NCBI GenBank assembly: GCA_964494205.1
Contig: CAZBRD010000012.1
Coordinates: forward strand, 1-64,000
Direction: 5' to 3'
Source: JBBTCX01 sp964494205
GTDB lineage: Bacteria > Planctomycetota > Phycisphaerae > UBA1845
Length of the DNA stretch: 64,000 bases
In this document: positions 26,774 through 35,795 of the stretch, one piece after another
Position numbering within the stretch: the stretch's first letter is position 1
Layout: the number at the start of each line of letters is the position of its first letter
Notes under the pieces: generated by a model
What the model was told of the DNA's origin: nothing
Database searches by the model: none
What the model saw: the letters and a program-made list of their open reading frames with translations, nothing else
Position numbers and translations under genes: made by a program

Positions 26774-28161
26774 AGATCAGAGTCATTGGTGCGGCGGGCG
26801 GCGAAGTCACGGGCTCGGCCTACATGGTCGAGACGAAACAGGCACGTGTTCTTGTTGATTGCGGCCTTTTTCAGGGCGGCAAGAAATCGGAGTCGCTGAA
26901 TCGACCACCGGCGAATCCGAATCGAAAGCTCGACTCCGTCCTGCTGACGCACGGTCACCTCGATCACACCGGTCGACTTCCGCTGCTGGCGCAACTCGGC
27001 TGGAGCGGGCCGATCTGGGCGACACCGGCTACCAACGAAATGACCGCGCTCATCGTTCGGGACGCTGCCAGATTGCAGGGTCAAGATGCAATTCGCGCCA
27101 GTCGCAGAAACCTTCGTGCCGGAAAACCAGAGGTTGAACCGCTTTACACCGTCGAAGAGGCTGAACAAATTATCAAATGCCTTCGCGACGTGCCCTACCG
27201 ACAACCGGTGCCTGTGGCGCCGGGAATCCGCGCGGTGTGGAGCGAATCAGGCCACATGCTGGGTTCATGCAGTATTCAACTTCTCGTGCAGGAAGATGGC
27301 CGCGAAAAACGCGTGGTGTTTTCCGGCGACATCGGCCCGCGAGGCATCCCGATGCTTCGCGATTTCGAGCCGTTTCACCAGACCGACCTTGTTTTTCTGG
27401 AATCCACGTACGGCGACAAAGACCATAACCCGTTTCTTGATACCGTCGATCAGTTCGTCTCAGCCGTAAAGCTGGCTGTGAAAGCGGGCGGCAAAATCCT
27501 CGTGCCCACGTTTGCGGTTGGCCGAGCGCAGCTGCTCACAGCCCTGCTCGCGTGGATGTTTCGCACCAAGAAGGTCAAACCATTTCCGATCTTTCTCGAC
27601 AGCCCGATGGCGATCGAGGCGACGAACATCTACATGCAACATCGCGAGTTGTTCGACGACGCGCTGCTCAAGTTCATCAAGAATCGCCCGCTCCGCGCTG
27701 ATCTCAAAACGATGCAGATGACCGCTTCCGCCGAGCAGTCAAAGAAAATCAACGACGTCACCGGCCCCTGCCTTGTCATGGCCGGCGCGGGCATGTGCAA
27801 CGGTGGCCGCATCCTTCACCACCTCAAAGAAAACCTCTGGAAACCGGAAACGCAGTTACTCTTTGTCGGTTTCCAGGGATATGGCTCAATGGGTCGACGA
27901 CTGCAAGACGGTGCTACGTCTGTCACCATCCACGGCCAAAAAGTGGCTGTCAAAGCGAAAATGCATTCTCTCAATGGCTTCAGCGCCCACGCGGGTCGAA
28001 CTGACCTGCTCGCATGGTTTGGCGCAATTGCACCATGCAAGCCGCGCGTGGTGTTGACGCACGGTGAAGATCGTCAGCGTAACGAGTTGGCCAAACAAAT
28101 TCAGAAGAGGTTCCGTTTGAAATCTGCCTTGCCTAAGATGGGCGACATCATCGAACTTTGA
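26770..28161 (+). CDS. MBL-fold beta-CASP RNA-processing nuclease (CPSF73/Ysh1-like)
   Basis: A 463-residue protein with a metallo-beta-lactamase core interrupted by a beta-CASP domain. Metal ligands: HGHLDH (motif II), His in SEAGHMLGSC-type segment SGHMLGSC, Asp in FSGDIGPRG. The beta-CASP motifs follow as LDSPMA, GRILHHL region and SAHAGRTD, with THGEDRQR at the C-terminal RMMBL part. Such bacterial proteins are ribonucleases related to eukaryotic CPSF73; targets unknown. Located between LOG and pckA in the same operon, overlap 4 nt upstream. Confidence 0.92.
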   Translation: MKIRVIGAAGGEVTGSAYMVETKQARVLVDCGLFQGGKKSESLNRPPANPNRKLDSVLLTHGHLDHTGRLPLLAQLGWSGPIWATPATNEMTALIVRDAARLQGQDAIRASRRNLRAGKPEVEPLYTVEEAEQIIKCLRDVPYRQPVPVAPGIRAVWSESGHMLGSCSIQLLVQEDGREKRVVFSGDIGPRGIPMLRDFEPFHQTDLVFLESTYGDKDHNPFLDTVDQFVSAVKLAVKAGGKILVPTFAVGRAQLLTALLAWMFRTKKVKPFPIFLDSPMAIEATNIYMQHRELFDDALLKFIKNRPLRADLKTMQMTASAEQSKKINDVTGPCLVMAGAGMCNGGRILHHLKENLWKPETQLLFVGFQGYGSMGRRLQDGATSVTIHGQKVAVKAKMHSLNGFSAHAGRTDLLAWFGAIAPCKPRVVLTHGEDRQRNELAKQIQKRFRLKSALPKMGDIIEL

Positions 28162-28196
28162 CGGTATTCTGTCGCCACGATAACGAGGAAGAAGAC

Positions 28197-29777
28197 ATGC
28201 AGAATTTCAGTCTAGCCCAACATGAACTAACTGTCGGCGAGGTGCATCGAAACCTCTTGCCCGGACAACTGTATGAACACGCGATCCGTTATGAAAAGCA
28301 ATCATTGATCGCGGAGAACGGAACGCTGGTCGCGTATTCCGGTGCGAAGACTGGGCGCTCGCCCAAAGATAAGCGCGTGGTCAAGCATCCTGATTCAGAA
28401 CGCGACGTGTGGTGGGGTAACGTCAATATTCCGCTCGATCCCAAGTCGTTCGCGATCAATCGCGAACGCGCGCGTGATTATCTGAATACACGCGAGCGAC
28501 TTTACTGTTTCGATGGATTCGCCGGTTGGGATCCGAAGTACCGACTCAAGGTGCGCGTGATCTGCTCTCGTCCATACCACGCGCTGTTCATGCACACGAT
28601 GCTCATTCGACCCAACAAGGCGGAGCTGCACGAATTCGGCAAGCCCGATTTCGTGATCTTCAACGCGGGCGCTTTTCCCGCGAACAAGCTGACAGCCGGC
28701 ATGGGTTCAAAAACGAGCATCGATCTCAGCTTCGAGGACGGCGAACTCATCATCCTCGGCACTGAATACGCCGGTGAGATGAAAAAAGGTGTTTTCACGG
28801 TCGTCAATTATCTTGCGCCAAAGCGCGGGATTCTGTCGATGCACTGCTCAGCCACCGCCGACGTTCATACCGGCAATTCGTCGCTGCTCTTCGGGCTGTC
28901 GGGCACGGGTAAGACAACGCTGTCCGCCGACCCCAAGCGCCATTTGATCGGCGACGATGAGCACTGCTGGAGCGATGAGGGCATTTTCAATATCGAGGGC
29001 GGCTGTTACGCGAAGGCGATCAACCTAACTCCTGAATCGGAGCCGGAGATTTTCCAGGCACTTCGCTTCGGCGCGGTGCTTGAGAACGTGGCCGTCGAGG
29101 AAGACCACAGCATCGATTTCAAAGACACTAGCATTACGCAAAACACACGCGGCGCGTATCCGATCGAATTTATCCGCAGCGCCAAGGTCCCCTGCGTGGC
29201 TGGCCATCCGACCGACATCATTTTCCTCACCTGCGACGCGTTTGGCATCTTGCCGCCGGTAAGTCTTCTGTCACCCGCGCACGCGATGTACCATTTCATC
29301 AGCGGTTACACCGCCAAAGTGGCTGGCACGGAAGTCGGCGTGTCCGAACCACAGGCGACGTTCTCTCCCTGCTTCGGCGGTCCGTTCCTCGTGTGGCACC
29401 CGAGCAAGTACGCCGACCTGATGGCTGCGAAGATGGCCAAGCACAAGACGCGCGTCTGGCTGGTCAACACCGGCTGGACAGGCGGACCGCACGGCATCGG
29501 TCAGCGCATCAAGCTCGCGCACAGTCGCGCCATCATCGACGCGATCCACAGCGGCCGGTTGATCGAGTCAGCACGACAGCGCGATCCGGTATTTGGTTTC
29601 GACGTGATCACCCAATGTCCGGACGTACCTTCCGATGCGCTGGTGCCGCGAAATGCGTGGAACGACAAGATTTCCTATGACACCTCCGCGAAGAAGCTGG
29701 CGAATCTGTTCCGCGAGAATTTCAAAACGTACGAAGCCGGCGTCAGCGGTGAAGTCCGTGCAGCCGGGCCGGTATGA
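28197..29777 (+). CDS. pckA: Phosphoenolpyruvate carboxykinase (ATP)
   Basis: A 526-residue enzyme: oxaloacetate + ATP to PEP + CO2 + ADP. ATG 28197 with GAGGAA 7 nt upstream is preferred over a start at 28158. Seen motifs: substrate Arg loop SGAKTGRSPKDKR, P-loop GLSGTGKTTLSADPKR, kinase-2 motif LIGDDEHCWSDEGIFNIEGG with the metal Asp, and the ATP lid region TGWTGGPHG. It is of the ATP-dependent type, unlike the GTP type. It overlaps pfkA by 4 nt, so a gluconeogenic and a glycolytic gene are translationally coupled; the reverse, ATP-forming direction is possible under fermentation. Confidence 0.96.
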   Translation: MQNFSLAQHELTVGEVHRNLLPGQLYEHAIRYEKQSLIAENGTLVAYSGAKTGRSPKDKRVVKHPDSERDVWWGNVNIPLDPKSFAINRERARDYLNTRERLYCFDGFAGWDPKYRLKVRVICSRPYHALFMHTMLIRPNKAELHEFGKPDFVIFNAGAFPANKLTAGMGSKTSIDLSFEDGELIILGTEYAGEMKKGVFTVVNYLAPKRGILSMHCSATADVHTGNSSLLFGLSGTGKTTLSADPKRHLIGDDEHCWSDEGIFNIEGGCYAKAINLTPESEPEIFQALRFGAVLENVAVEEDHSIDFKDTSITQNTRGAYPIEFIRSAKVPCVAGHPTDIIFLTCDAFGILPPVSLLSPAHAMYHFISGYTAKVAGTEVGVSEPQATFSPCFGGPFLVWHPSKYADLMAAKMAKHKTRVWLVNTGWTGGPHGIGQRIKLAHSRAIIDAIHSGRLIESARQRDPVFGFDVITQCPDVPSDALVPRNAWNDKISYDTSAKKLANLFRENFKTYEAGVSGEVRAAGPV

Positions 29778-30871
29778 AACGCATCGCGATCAACACGGGT
29801 GGCGGAGATGCACCGGGCCTGAACGCCGTCATTCACAGCGCGGTGATGGCCGCCCATGCCTGTCGAATCGAAATCGTCGGCATACGAGAAGGTTACGAAG
29901 GACTTCTCAACCCCGGCGATTATCCCGACGGCGGACTGGTTACGCTTGATCGCGAAATGGTGCGCAACATTTCTCACTTGGGCGGCACGATTCTCGGCAC
30001 CACCAATCGCGGCAACCCATTGCGATACCAGACGAAGCTCGCTGACGGCTCTACAAAAGAAATCGACCGCAGCGACGAATTGATTCGCCGATTTCGCGAG
30101 GCTGGTCTCGACGCTCTGATTGCCGTCGGCGGCGACGGAACGCTTGGCATTGCGAATCACTTGAGCAAAAAGGGAATGACGGTCGTTGGCGTTCCGAAAA
30201 CGATCGACAACGATCTGCAATCAACCGTCATGACCTTCGGTTTCGACAGCGCGGTCTCCTTCGCCACCGACTGCATCGATCGCCTGCACGCCACAGCCGA
30301 GTCGCATCGTAGAATCATTGTCGTTGAGGTCATGGGTCGCTACGCGGGTTGGATCGCACTGCACTCCGGTATCGCTGGTCGTGCCGACGCGATCCTGATT
30401 CCGGAGATTCCCTTCGACATCAAAAAAGTGGCGGAACAAATCGCCGCGCGATCTCGTGAAGGTAAGCGTTACGCAATCGTCGTGGTTGCTGAAGGCGCGA
30501 AGCCCAAGGGCGGAAGTCTTCTGCTTAAGGCGGAGGCAACTACGGGTAGCGTCGAGCGTCTCGGCGGCATCGGTGAATCGGTCGCCAGCCAATTACAAGA
30601 ACTAACCGGCAAGGAAACCCGCGCCGTCGTTCTCGGCCATCTTCTACGCGGCGGGTCCCCCACCGCGCTGGATCGTTTGCTCGGTTTGAATTTCGGCGCT
30701 GCGGCCGTGCGCGCATTGGTTGAAGGACAAAAGGGAGTCATGGTGGCGATCAATCCGCCGCACACCGAGTTCGTTCCACTGGAGCAGGCCGTGAGCAAGC
30801 AGCGACTCGTGCCCACTGACGGCCACGCGGTCGTAACCGCACGCGCGTTGAACATTTGCCTTGGAGACTAA
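29774..30871 (+). CDS. pfkA: 6-phosphofructokinase (ATP-type active site)
   Basis: A 365-residue enzyme phosphorylating fructose 6-phosphate. Signatures: GGGDAPGLNAVI at the N-terminus, GGDGTLGIA at about 120, PKTIDNDLQ at about 140, and EVMGRYAGWIAL at about 180. Gly after the GGD motif is the residue expected for ATP use; PPi-dependent enzymes have GGDD. It overlaps pckA by 4 nt and precedes rpiB by 6 nt. Confidence 0.94.
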   Translation: MKRIAINTGGGDAPGLNAVIHSAVMAAHACRIEIVGIREGYEGLLNPGDYPDGGLVTLDREMVRNISHLGGTILGTTNRGNPLRYQTKLADGSTKEIDRSDELIRRFREAGLDALIAVGGDGTLGIANHLSKKGMTVVGVPKTIDNDLQSTVMTFGFDSAVSFATDCIDRLHATAESHRRIIVVEVMGRYAGWIALHSGIAGRADAILIPEIPFDIKKVAEQIAARSREGKRYAIVVVAEGAKPKGGSLLLKAEATTGSVERLGGIGESVASQLQELTGKETRAVVLGHLLRGGSPTALDRLLGLNFGAAAVRALVEGQKGVMVAINPPHTEFVPLEQAVSKQRLVPTDGHAVVTARALNICLGD

Positions 30872-30877
30872 CAGGCT

Positions 30878-31333
30878 ATGAAGGTCGCACTTGGAGCGGA
30901 TCACGCCGGTTTTTCGTTAAAAGAACGCATCAAAGAGCACTTATCAAAACTCAAATATGAAATCATCGACCTCGGGACGCATTCAACGGTGTCCGTGGAC
31001 TATCCTGATTTTGCGAAATCGGTCGGCCTTGCAGTCCGCGACGGTTTGGCCGAGCGCGGCGTTCTTGTATGTGGCAGCGGCGTCGGCGCATCCATTGCAG
31101 CCAACAAGATTCGTGGCGTTCGTGCCGGTCTCTGCCATGATCACTATTCAGCCCATCAAGGTGTCGAACACGATGACATGAATGTGCTTGTAGTTGGCGG
31201 ACGCATCATTGGTGAGGCCATCGCGCTGGAACTTGTCGACGCTTTTCTCAATGCGAAGTTCACGGCAGAAGAGAGGCACCAGCGGAGACTAGACAAGGTA
31301 AAGGAAATAGAACGGCTCTTTGTGGAATCCTGA
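30878..31333 (+). CDS. rpiB: Ribose 5-phosphate isomerase B
   Basis: A 151-residue RpiB/LacA/LacB family enzyme interconverting ribose 5-P and ribulose 5-P. N-terminal GADHAGFSLKE, DYPDFA, the active-site Cys in VCGSGVGASIAANKI and the conserved LCHDHYSA and HDDMNVLVVGGRIIG segments are all present. The 5-carbon pool it serves feeds the phosphoketolase two genes downstream. The stop codon is directly followed by the ATG of the next gene. Confidence 0.95.
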   Translation: MKVALGADHAGFSLKERIKEHLSKLKYEIIDLGTHSTVSVDYPDFAKSVGLAVRDGLAERGVLVCGSGVGASIAANKIRGVRAGLCHDHYSAHQGVEHDDMNVLVVGGRIIGEAIALELVDAFLNAKFTAEERHQRRLDKVKEIERLFVES

Positions 31334-32134
31334 ATGTCTTTTGCATCTACTTACTCCATAATCATCGGCTTGATACTGTTCGCAGGAATGCTGTTGCTTC
31401 TCGAAGCGGGTCGGCGATGGGGGCAACAAAGCAAGCCAGAAGAACTCGCCGGCGCGCGCGCAGGCCTGGGAGCGATCGACGCAGCAGTTTTCAGCCTTCT
31501 CGGTTTGCTGGTTGCTTTCAGCTTCTCTGGGGCCGCCATGCGATTCGACGCGCGACGTCAATTATCCGTGCAGGAGAGTAACTGCATCGGAACCGCCTGG
31601 TTGCGAATCGACGCGCTGCCGCCCGAGAATCAGCCGGAACTTCGCGACCTGTTCCGCCAATACGTCGATGCCCGTTTGCAGGTCGCCGCGGTCATGCCCG
31701 ATCTTGAGGCCGCGCACGCCGTGCTCAAACACTGCTCAGAGCTGCAGTCCGCCATATGGACTTATGCGCTCAATGCGAGTCAAGTCTCATCCACCCCGGT
31801 TTCAGGAATGCTGCTGCTACCTGCGCTGAATCAGATGTTTGACATCGCGTCCACCCGCACGGCAACGGCTTATATTCATCCGCCGCTGATCATATTTGCC
31901 ATGCTCATCATACTGTCGCTCGCGTCGGCACTCATGGCCGGCCATGAAATGGCAGGTGCGAAACGACGAAGTTGGTTGCACGTCATCGGCCTGGCAGCCG
32001 CTGTGTCGGCAGCAGTGTTCATCATCGTCGATCTCGAATACCCGCGGGCGGGTCTGATCAGGCTGAACAGCACTGAACGAAGCCTTCAGGAATTGCGACA
32101 GTCGATGGAAGAAAAAACCATGATTCCGCCGTGA
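31334..32134 (+). CDS. DUF4239-like (bestrophin-like) membrane protein
   Basis: A 266-residue protein. Helix 1 at about residues 7-25, a second segment at about 50-68 (AAVFSLLGLLVAFSFSGAAM), a soluble helical middle with RRQLSVQESNCIGTAWLRIDALP, then two C-terminal helices (about 188-205 and 217-237). This layout and the 'ExNxIGTAWLRxDxLP' segment are typical of the DUF4239 family, related to bestrophin channels. Function unknown; a channel or sensor role is only suggested by the fold relation. No gap to rpiB. Confidence 0.7.
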   Translation: MSFASTYSIIIGLILFAGMLLLLEAGRRWGQQSKPEELAGARAGLGAIDAAVFSLLGLLVAFSFSGAAMRFDARRQLSVQESNCIGTAWLRIDALPPENQPELRDLFRQYVDARLQVAAVMPDLEAAHAVLKHCSELQSAIWTYALNASQVSSTPVSGMLLLPALNQMFDIASTRTATAYIHPPLIIFAMLIILSLASALMAGHEMAGAKRRSWLHVIGLAAAVSAAVFIIVDLEYPRAGLIRLNSTERSLQELRQSMEEKTMIPP

Positions 32135-32174
32135 GCGAGCCTCATGGCGGTTGGAAATTGGAAATGGAACCATC

Positions 32175-34655
32175 ATGAATCGAACCAACAAAACTCAAGG
32201 GCCAAAGAGTGCATTTGCTAAGACTCATGTCGCGCCGGCCCGCGCCGCTACCAAAGAAGTCTTGTCTCGCGAAGAGGTACGTAGAATCGACGCCTATTGG
32301 CGGGCATCAAATTATCTTTCCGTCGGGCAAATCTACCTACTCGACAATCCCCTGCTGAGGAAACCCCTCGCCCGCGAGCACATCAAGCCGCGTCTGCTTG
32401 GACACTGGGGCACGACGCCTGGTTTGAACTTCATCTACACGCACCTCAATCGAGTCATCAAACAGCACGATCTCAGCATGATTTACATGACCGGGCCCGG
32501 ACACGGCGGACCGGGTATCGTCGGTCACACTTACCTCGAAGGAACCTACAGCGAGGTCTACACCAACATCACGCGCGACGAACTCGGCCTGAAGAAGCTG
32601 TTCAAGCAGTTCAGCTTCCCGGGCGGAATACCGAGTCACGTCGCGCCGGAGACACCGGGTTCGATTCATGAGGGCGGCGAATTGGGATATGCGCTCTCAC
32701 ATGCGTTTGGGGCCGCGTTTGATAATCCGGAGCTGATTGTCGCGTGTGTCGTCGGCGACGGAGAGGCAGAGACCGGTCCGCTGGCGACAAGCTGGCATTC
32801 AAACAAATTCCTCAATCCCGCGCGCGACGGGTGCGTGCTGCCGATCCTGCACCTGAACGGCTATAAGATCGCCAACCCCTGCTTCCTCGCTCGGATTCCG
32901 AAGGACGAACTTCGAAAGCTATTTGAAGGGTACGGCTATCACCCCTACTTCGTCGAAGGCCACGAGCCCGAGTCGATGCATCAGCAGATGGCCGCCACGC
33001 TCGATCAGATCGTTTCCGAGATTCAATCGATCCAGTATGAAGCGCGCGAAGGTGATTCTCAGAGTCGGCCCGCGTGGCCGATGATCGTCTTGCGATCGCC
33101 GAAGGGCTGGACTTGCCCCGCGGAAATCGACGGCAAGAAATGCGAGGATTACTGGCGCAGTCACCAGGTGCCGATGGGCGACATGAGCACGAAGGAGCAC
33201 ATCAAAATCCTCGAAAAGTGGATGAAGAGCTATCGACCCGAAGAGCTATTCGACAGCGCCGGGCGGTTTCGCGAAGAGCTGGCTGAGCTTGCGCCGAAGG
33301 GTGAACGCCGCATGAGCGCAAACCCACACGGCAACGGCGGCCTGCTGCTCAAAGATCTCGTCATGCCCGATTTTCGTGAGTACGCAGTTAGTGTTCGCCA
33401 ACCTGGTGAAAAGATTGCGGAAGCCACGCGCGAGATGGGCAAGTTCCTGCGCGACGTGATGAAGCTGAATTTGACGAACAGCAATTTCCGCCTCTTCAGC
33501 CCCGACGAGAACAATTCCAATCGTTGGAACGACGTGCTCGACGTGACCAAACGTTGTTTCATGGGCGAGATCTACAAGGAAGACGACAACCTCTCGCCCG
33601 ATGGCCGCATGATGGAAGTTCTCAGCGAACACCAATGTCAGGGTTGGCTGGAAGGCTACCTACTCACCGGCCGACACGGCTTCTTCTCATGCTACGAGGC
33701 GTTCATCCACATCGTCGATTCGATGTTCAATCAGCACGCGAAGTGGTTGAAGGCGTGCAGCCACATCCCGTGGCGCAGGCCGATCGCGTCGTTGAATTAT
33801 CTGTTGTCGAGCCACGTTTGGCGGCAGGATCACAACGGCTTCTCGCATCAGGACCCGGGCTTCATCGATCACGTGGTGAATAAGAAAGCGGAGATCATCC
33901 GCATCTATCTGCCGCCCGATGCTAATTGCCTTCTCTCCGTCACCGATCATTGCCTCCGCAGTCGCAACTATGTGAACGTCGTCGTCGCGGGCAAACAACC
34001 CGCACCGCAATGGCTGACGATGGATCAGGCGGTGAAGCATTGCACGGCTGGCCTTGGCATCTGGGAATGGGCGAGCAACGATCGCGGAAGCGAGCCCGAC
34101 GTGGTGATGGCCTGCTGCGGCGATGTGCCCACGCTGGAGACCATCGCAGCGGTTGATCTTATTCGAAAGCACGTGCCGGAACTCAAGGTGCGCGTCATCA
34201 ACGTCGTCGACCTCATGACGCTTCAATCACCCGACCAGCATCCGCACGGTATGCCGCACGGAGAATTCGACGCGCTGTTTACCATTGATCGTCCCGTCAT
34301 TTTCGCGTTTCACGGCTACCCGTCGTTGATTCATCGCCTTGCCTACAGCCGAACGAATCATGAGAATTTCCACGTGCACGGATTCCGCGAGGAGGGCACG
34401 ACGACGACGCCGTTCGACATGGCTGTACTGAATCAGCTTGACCGTTTCAGTCTGATCAGCGACGTGATCAACCGCGTACCGAAACTCGGCGAGCGGGCGG
34501 CCTACGCGCAACAGGCGATTCGCGAAAAGCTGATCGACCACAAGCACTACATCGCCGAACACGGCGACGACATGCCGGAAATTCGCGATTGGCAATGGGG
34601 AAAACAGGCACCGACGACACGCCGCACCAGATCGACCGAAGCGGACAATGTGTGA
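32175..34655 (+). CDS. xfp: Phosphoketolase (xylulose 5-P / fructose 6-P)
   Basis: An 826-residue thiamine-diphosphate enzyme that splits xylulose 5-P or fructose 6-P with phosphate into acetyl phosphate and glyceraldehyde 3-P or erythrose 4-P. ATG 32175 chosen; the TTG at 32151 adds eight residues made of a low-complexity GGAAATTGGAAATGG run. Visible signatures: HWGTTPGLNFIYTHLNR, MTGPGHGGPGIVG, the ThDP/Mg site GDGEAETGPLATSW, and the C-terminal FHGYPSLIHRLAYSR. Last gene of the carbon block; its acetyl phosphate is the substrate of AckA and PTA upstream. Confidence 0.96.
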   Translation: MNRTNKTQGPKSAFAKTHVAPARAATKEVLSREEVRRIDAYWRASNYLSVGQIYLLDNPLLRKPLAREHIKPRLLGHWGTTPGLNFIYTHLNRVIKQHDLSMIYMTGPGHGGPGIVGHTYLEGTYSEVYTNITRDELGLKKLFKQFSFPGGIPSHVAPETPGSIHEGGELGYALSHAFGAAFDNPELIVACVVGDGEAETGPLATSWHSNKFLNPARDGCVLPILHLNGYKIANPCFLARIPKDELRKLFEGYGYHPYFVEGHEPESMHQQMAATLDQIVSEIQSIQYEAREGDSQSRPAWPMIVLRSPKGWTCPAEIDGKKCEDYWRSHQVPMGDMSTKEHIKILEKWMKSYRPEELFDSAGRFREELAELAPKGERRMSANPHGNGGLLLKDLVMPDFREYAVSVRQPGEKIAEATREMGKFLRDVMKLNLTNSNFRLFSPDENNSNRWNDVLDVTKRCFMGEIYKEDDNLSPDGRMMEVLSEHQCQGWLEGYLLTGRHGFFSCYEAFIHIVDSMFNQHAKWLKACSHIPWRRPIASLNYLLSSHVWRQDHNGFSHQDPGFIDHVVNKKAEIIRIYLPPDANCLLSVTDHCLRSRNYVNVVVAGKQPAPQWLTMDQAVKHCTAGLGIWEWASNDRGSEPDVVMACCGDVPTLETIAAVDLIRKHVPELKVRVINVVDLMTLQSPDQHPHGMPHGEFDALFTIDRPVIFAFHGYPSLIHRLAYSRTNHENFHVHGFREEGTTTTPFDMAVLNQLDRFSLISDVINRVPKLGERAAYAQQAIREKLIDHKHYIAEHGDDMPEIRDWQWGKQAPTTRRTRSTEADNV

Positions 34656-34687
34656 TTTGGTAGGGTGATGCGTGATCTGTGAATGAT

Positions 34688-34726
34688 AGACCCTCACCCT
34701 AACCCTCTCCCTAATAGGGAGAGGGA
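34688..34726. repeat. CCCTCTCCC/GGGAGAGGG palindromic element, copy 2
   Basis: Stem CCCTCTCCC/GGGAGAGGG with loop TAATA, preceded by AGACCCTCACCCTAA. It sits alone between the convergent xfp and PPK2 genes, where it could act as a shared terminator. Confidence 0.8.
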
Positions 34727-34740
34727 AAAGGCGATCGACA

Positions 34741-35544
34741 TCAGAACTTCTGTTCAATGAAACGGCGATTCGTCATGGATTCCTGATCGTCGTAAGCGCC
34801 GTCTTTCGATCGCTTGGGAATCTCGATCCCCTTGCGTTTCACCTTTTTGTATGGAATCGATTTCAGGAAATGCGTAATGCAATTCAGCCGCGCGCGCTTC
34901 TTGTCGTCCGATGGAACGATGTGCCACGGTGCCCAGTCGGTGTCAGTGGCGTCAAGCATTGCATCGCGGGCGCGCGAGTAATCGTACCACTTCTCGCGCG
35001 ACGGCAGGTCCATGTTGCTCAGCTTCCACTGGCGAAGCGGGTCCTCAATTCTCGCTTCGAAACGCTTCTTCTGCTCGTCGTTGCCGACTTCCAGCCAGTA
35101 TTTGAATAATTGAATCCCTCCGCCGACGATGTACTTCTCGAAAATGGGACATTGCTCAAGAAATTTGCGGTGCTCCTCTTTCGTGCAGAACCCCATCACG
35201 CGCTCGACGCCGGCGCGGTTGTACCAGCTGCGATCAAAGATCACGATCTCGCCGGCGGCGGGAAAGTGCGCGAGGTATCGCTGGATGTACATCTGCGATT
35301 TCTCGCGATCGGTCGGGGCGGGCAGAGCCACGATTCGGAACACGCGCGGACTGACGCGCTCGACCATGCGACGAATGAGACCGCCCTTCCCCGCCGCGTC
35401 GCGGCCTTCGAAGATGACGATGATGCGCGCGCCCTCTTCCTTCACCCAATCCTGAAGGACGCATAGCTCAACTTGCAGCTTCTTTAGCTCGCGTTCGTAG
35501 TCCTTGCGCGAGAGCTTGTCCGATTTGGCGGCTTCGTCGTTCAT
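34741..35544 (-). CDS. ppk2: Polyphosphate kinase 2 family protein
   Basis: A 267-residue one-domain PPK2. Walker A GRDAAGKGG, the DREKSQMYIQRYLAHFPAAGE segment, Walker B and lid FDRSWYNRAGVERVMGF, and the acidic/aromatic SNMDLPSREKWYDYSRARDAML stretch place it in class I or a close relative, which transfers phosphate between polyphosphate and nucleoside diphosphates. GGGAGGG lies 6 nt before the ATG. Convergent with xfp; an ATP-from-polyphosphate role would fit the energy theme of the block. Confidence 0.93.
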   Translation of the reverse strand: MNDEAAKSDKLSRKDYERELKKLQVELCVLQDWVKEEGARIIVIFEGRDAAGKGGLIRRMVERVSPRVFRIVALPAPTDREKSQMYIQRYLAHFPAAGEIVIFDRSWYNRAGVERVMGFCTKEEHRKFLEQCPIFEKYIVGGGIQLFKYWLEVGNDEQKKRFEARIEDPLRQWKLSNMDLPSREKWYDYSRARDAMLDATDTDWAPWHIVPSDDKKRARLNCITHFLKSIPYKKVKRKGIEIPKRSKDGAYDDQESMTNRRFIEQKF

Positions 35545-35795
35545 GTTTTCCCTCCCGTTTTTGATGCGAACAGGCTGTTTCTAACCTTAATCATTGTAAT
35601 CAATGCCGCATGCTTTTGCGACGCACGGTTTGGGTGGTTTCGCGCAACGTCGCCAGGCCGCCGGGGGGATTAATTGGTTAGGGTTTCCAATAACGAGAGT
35701 GGCGGAAAGAACCCGTCCACGAACCTTAGTATTGCCTGATAGGTATGAAGAGCTTGGCGTCGATTGAAATTGGAATGCGGCCTAAGAAAGGGCGT

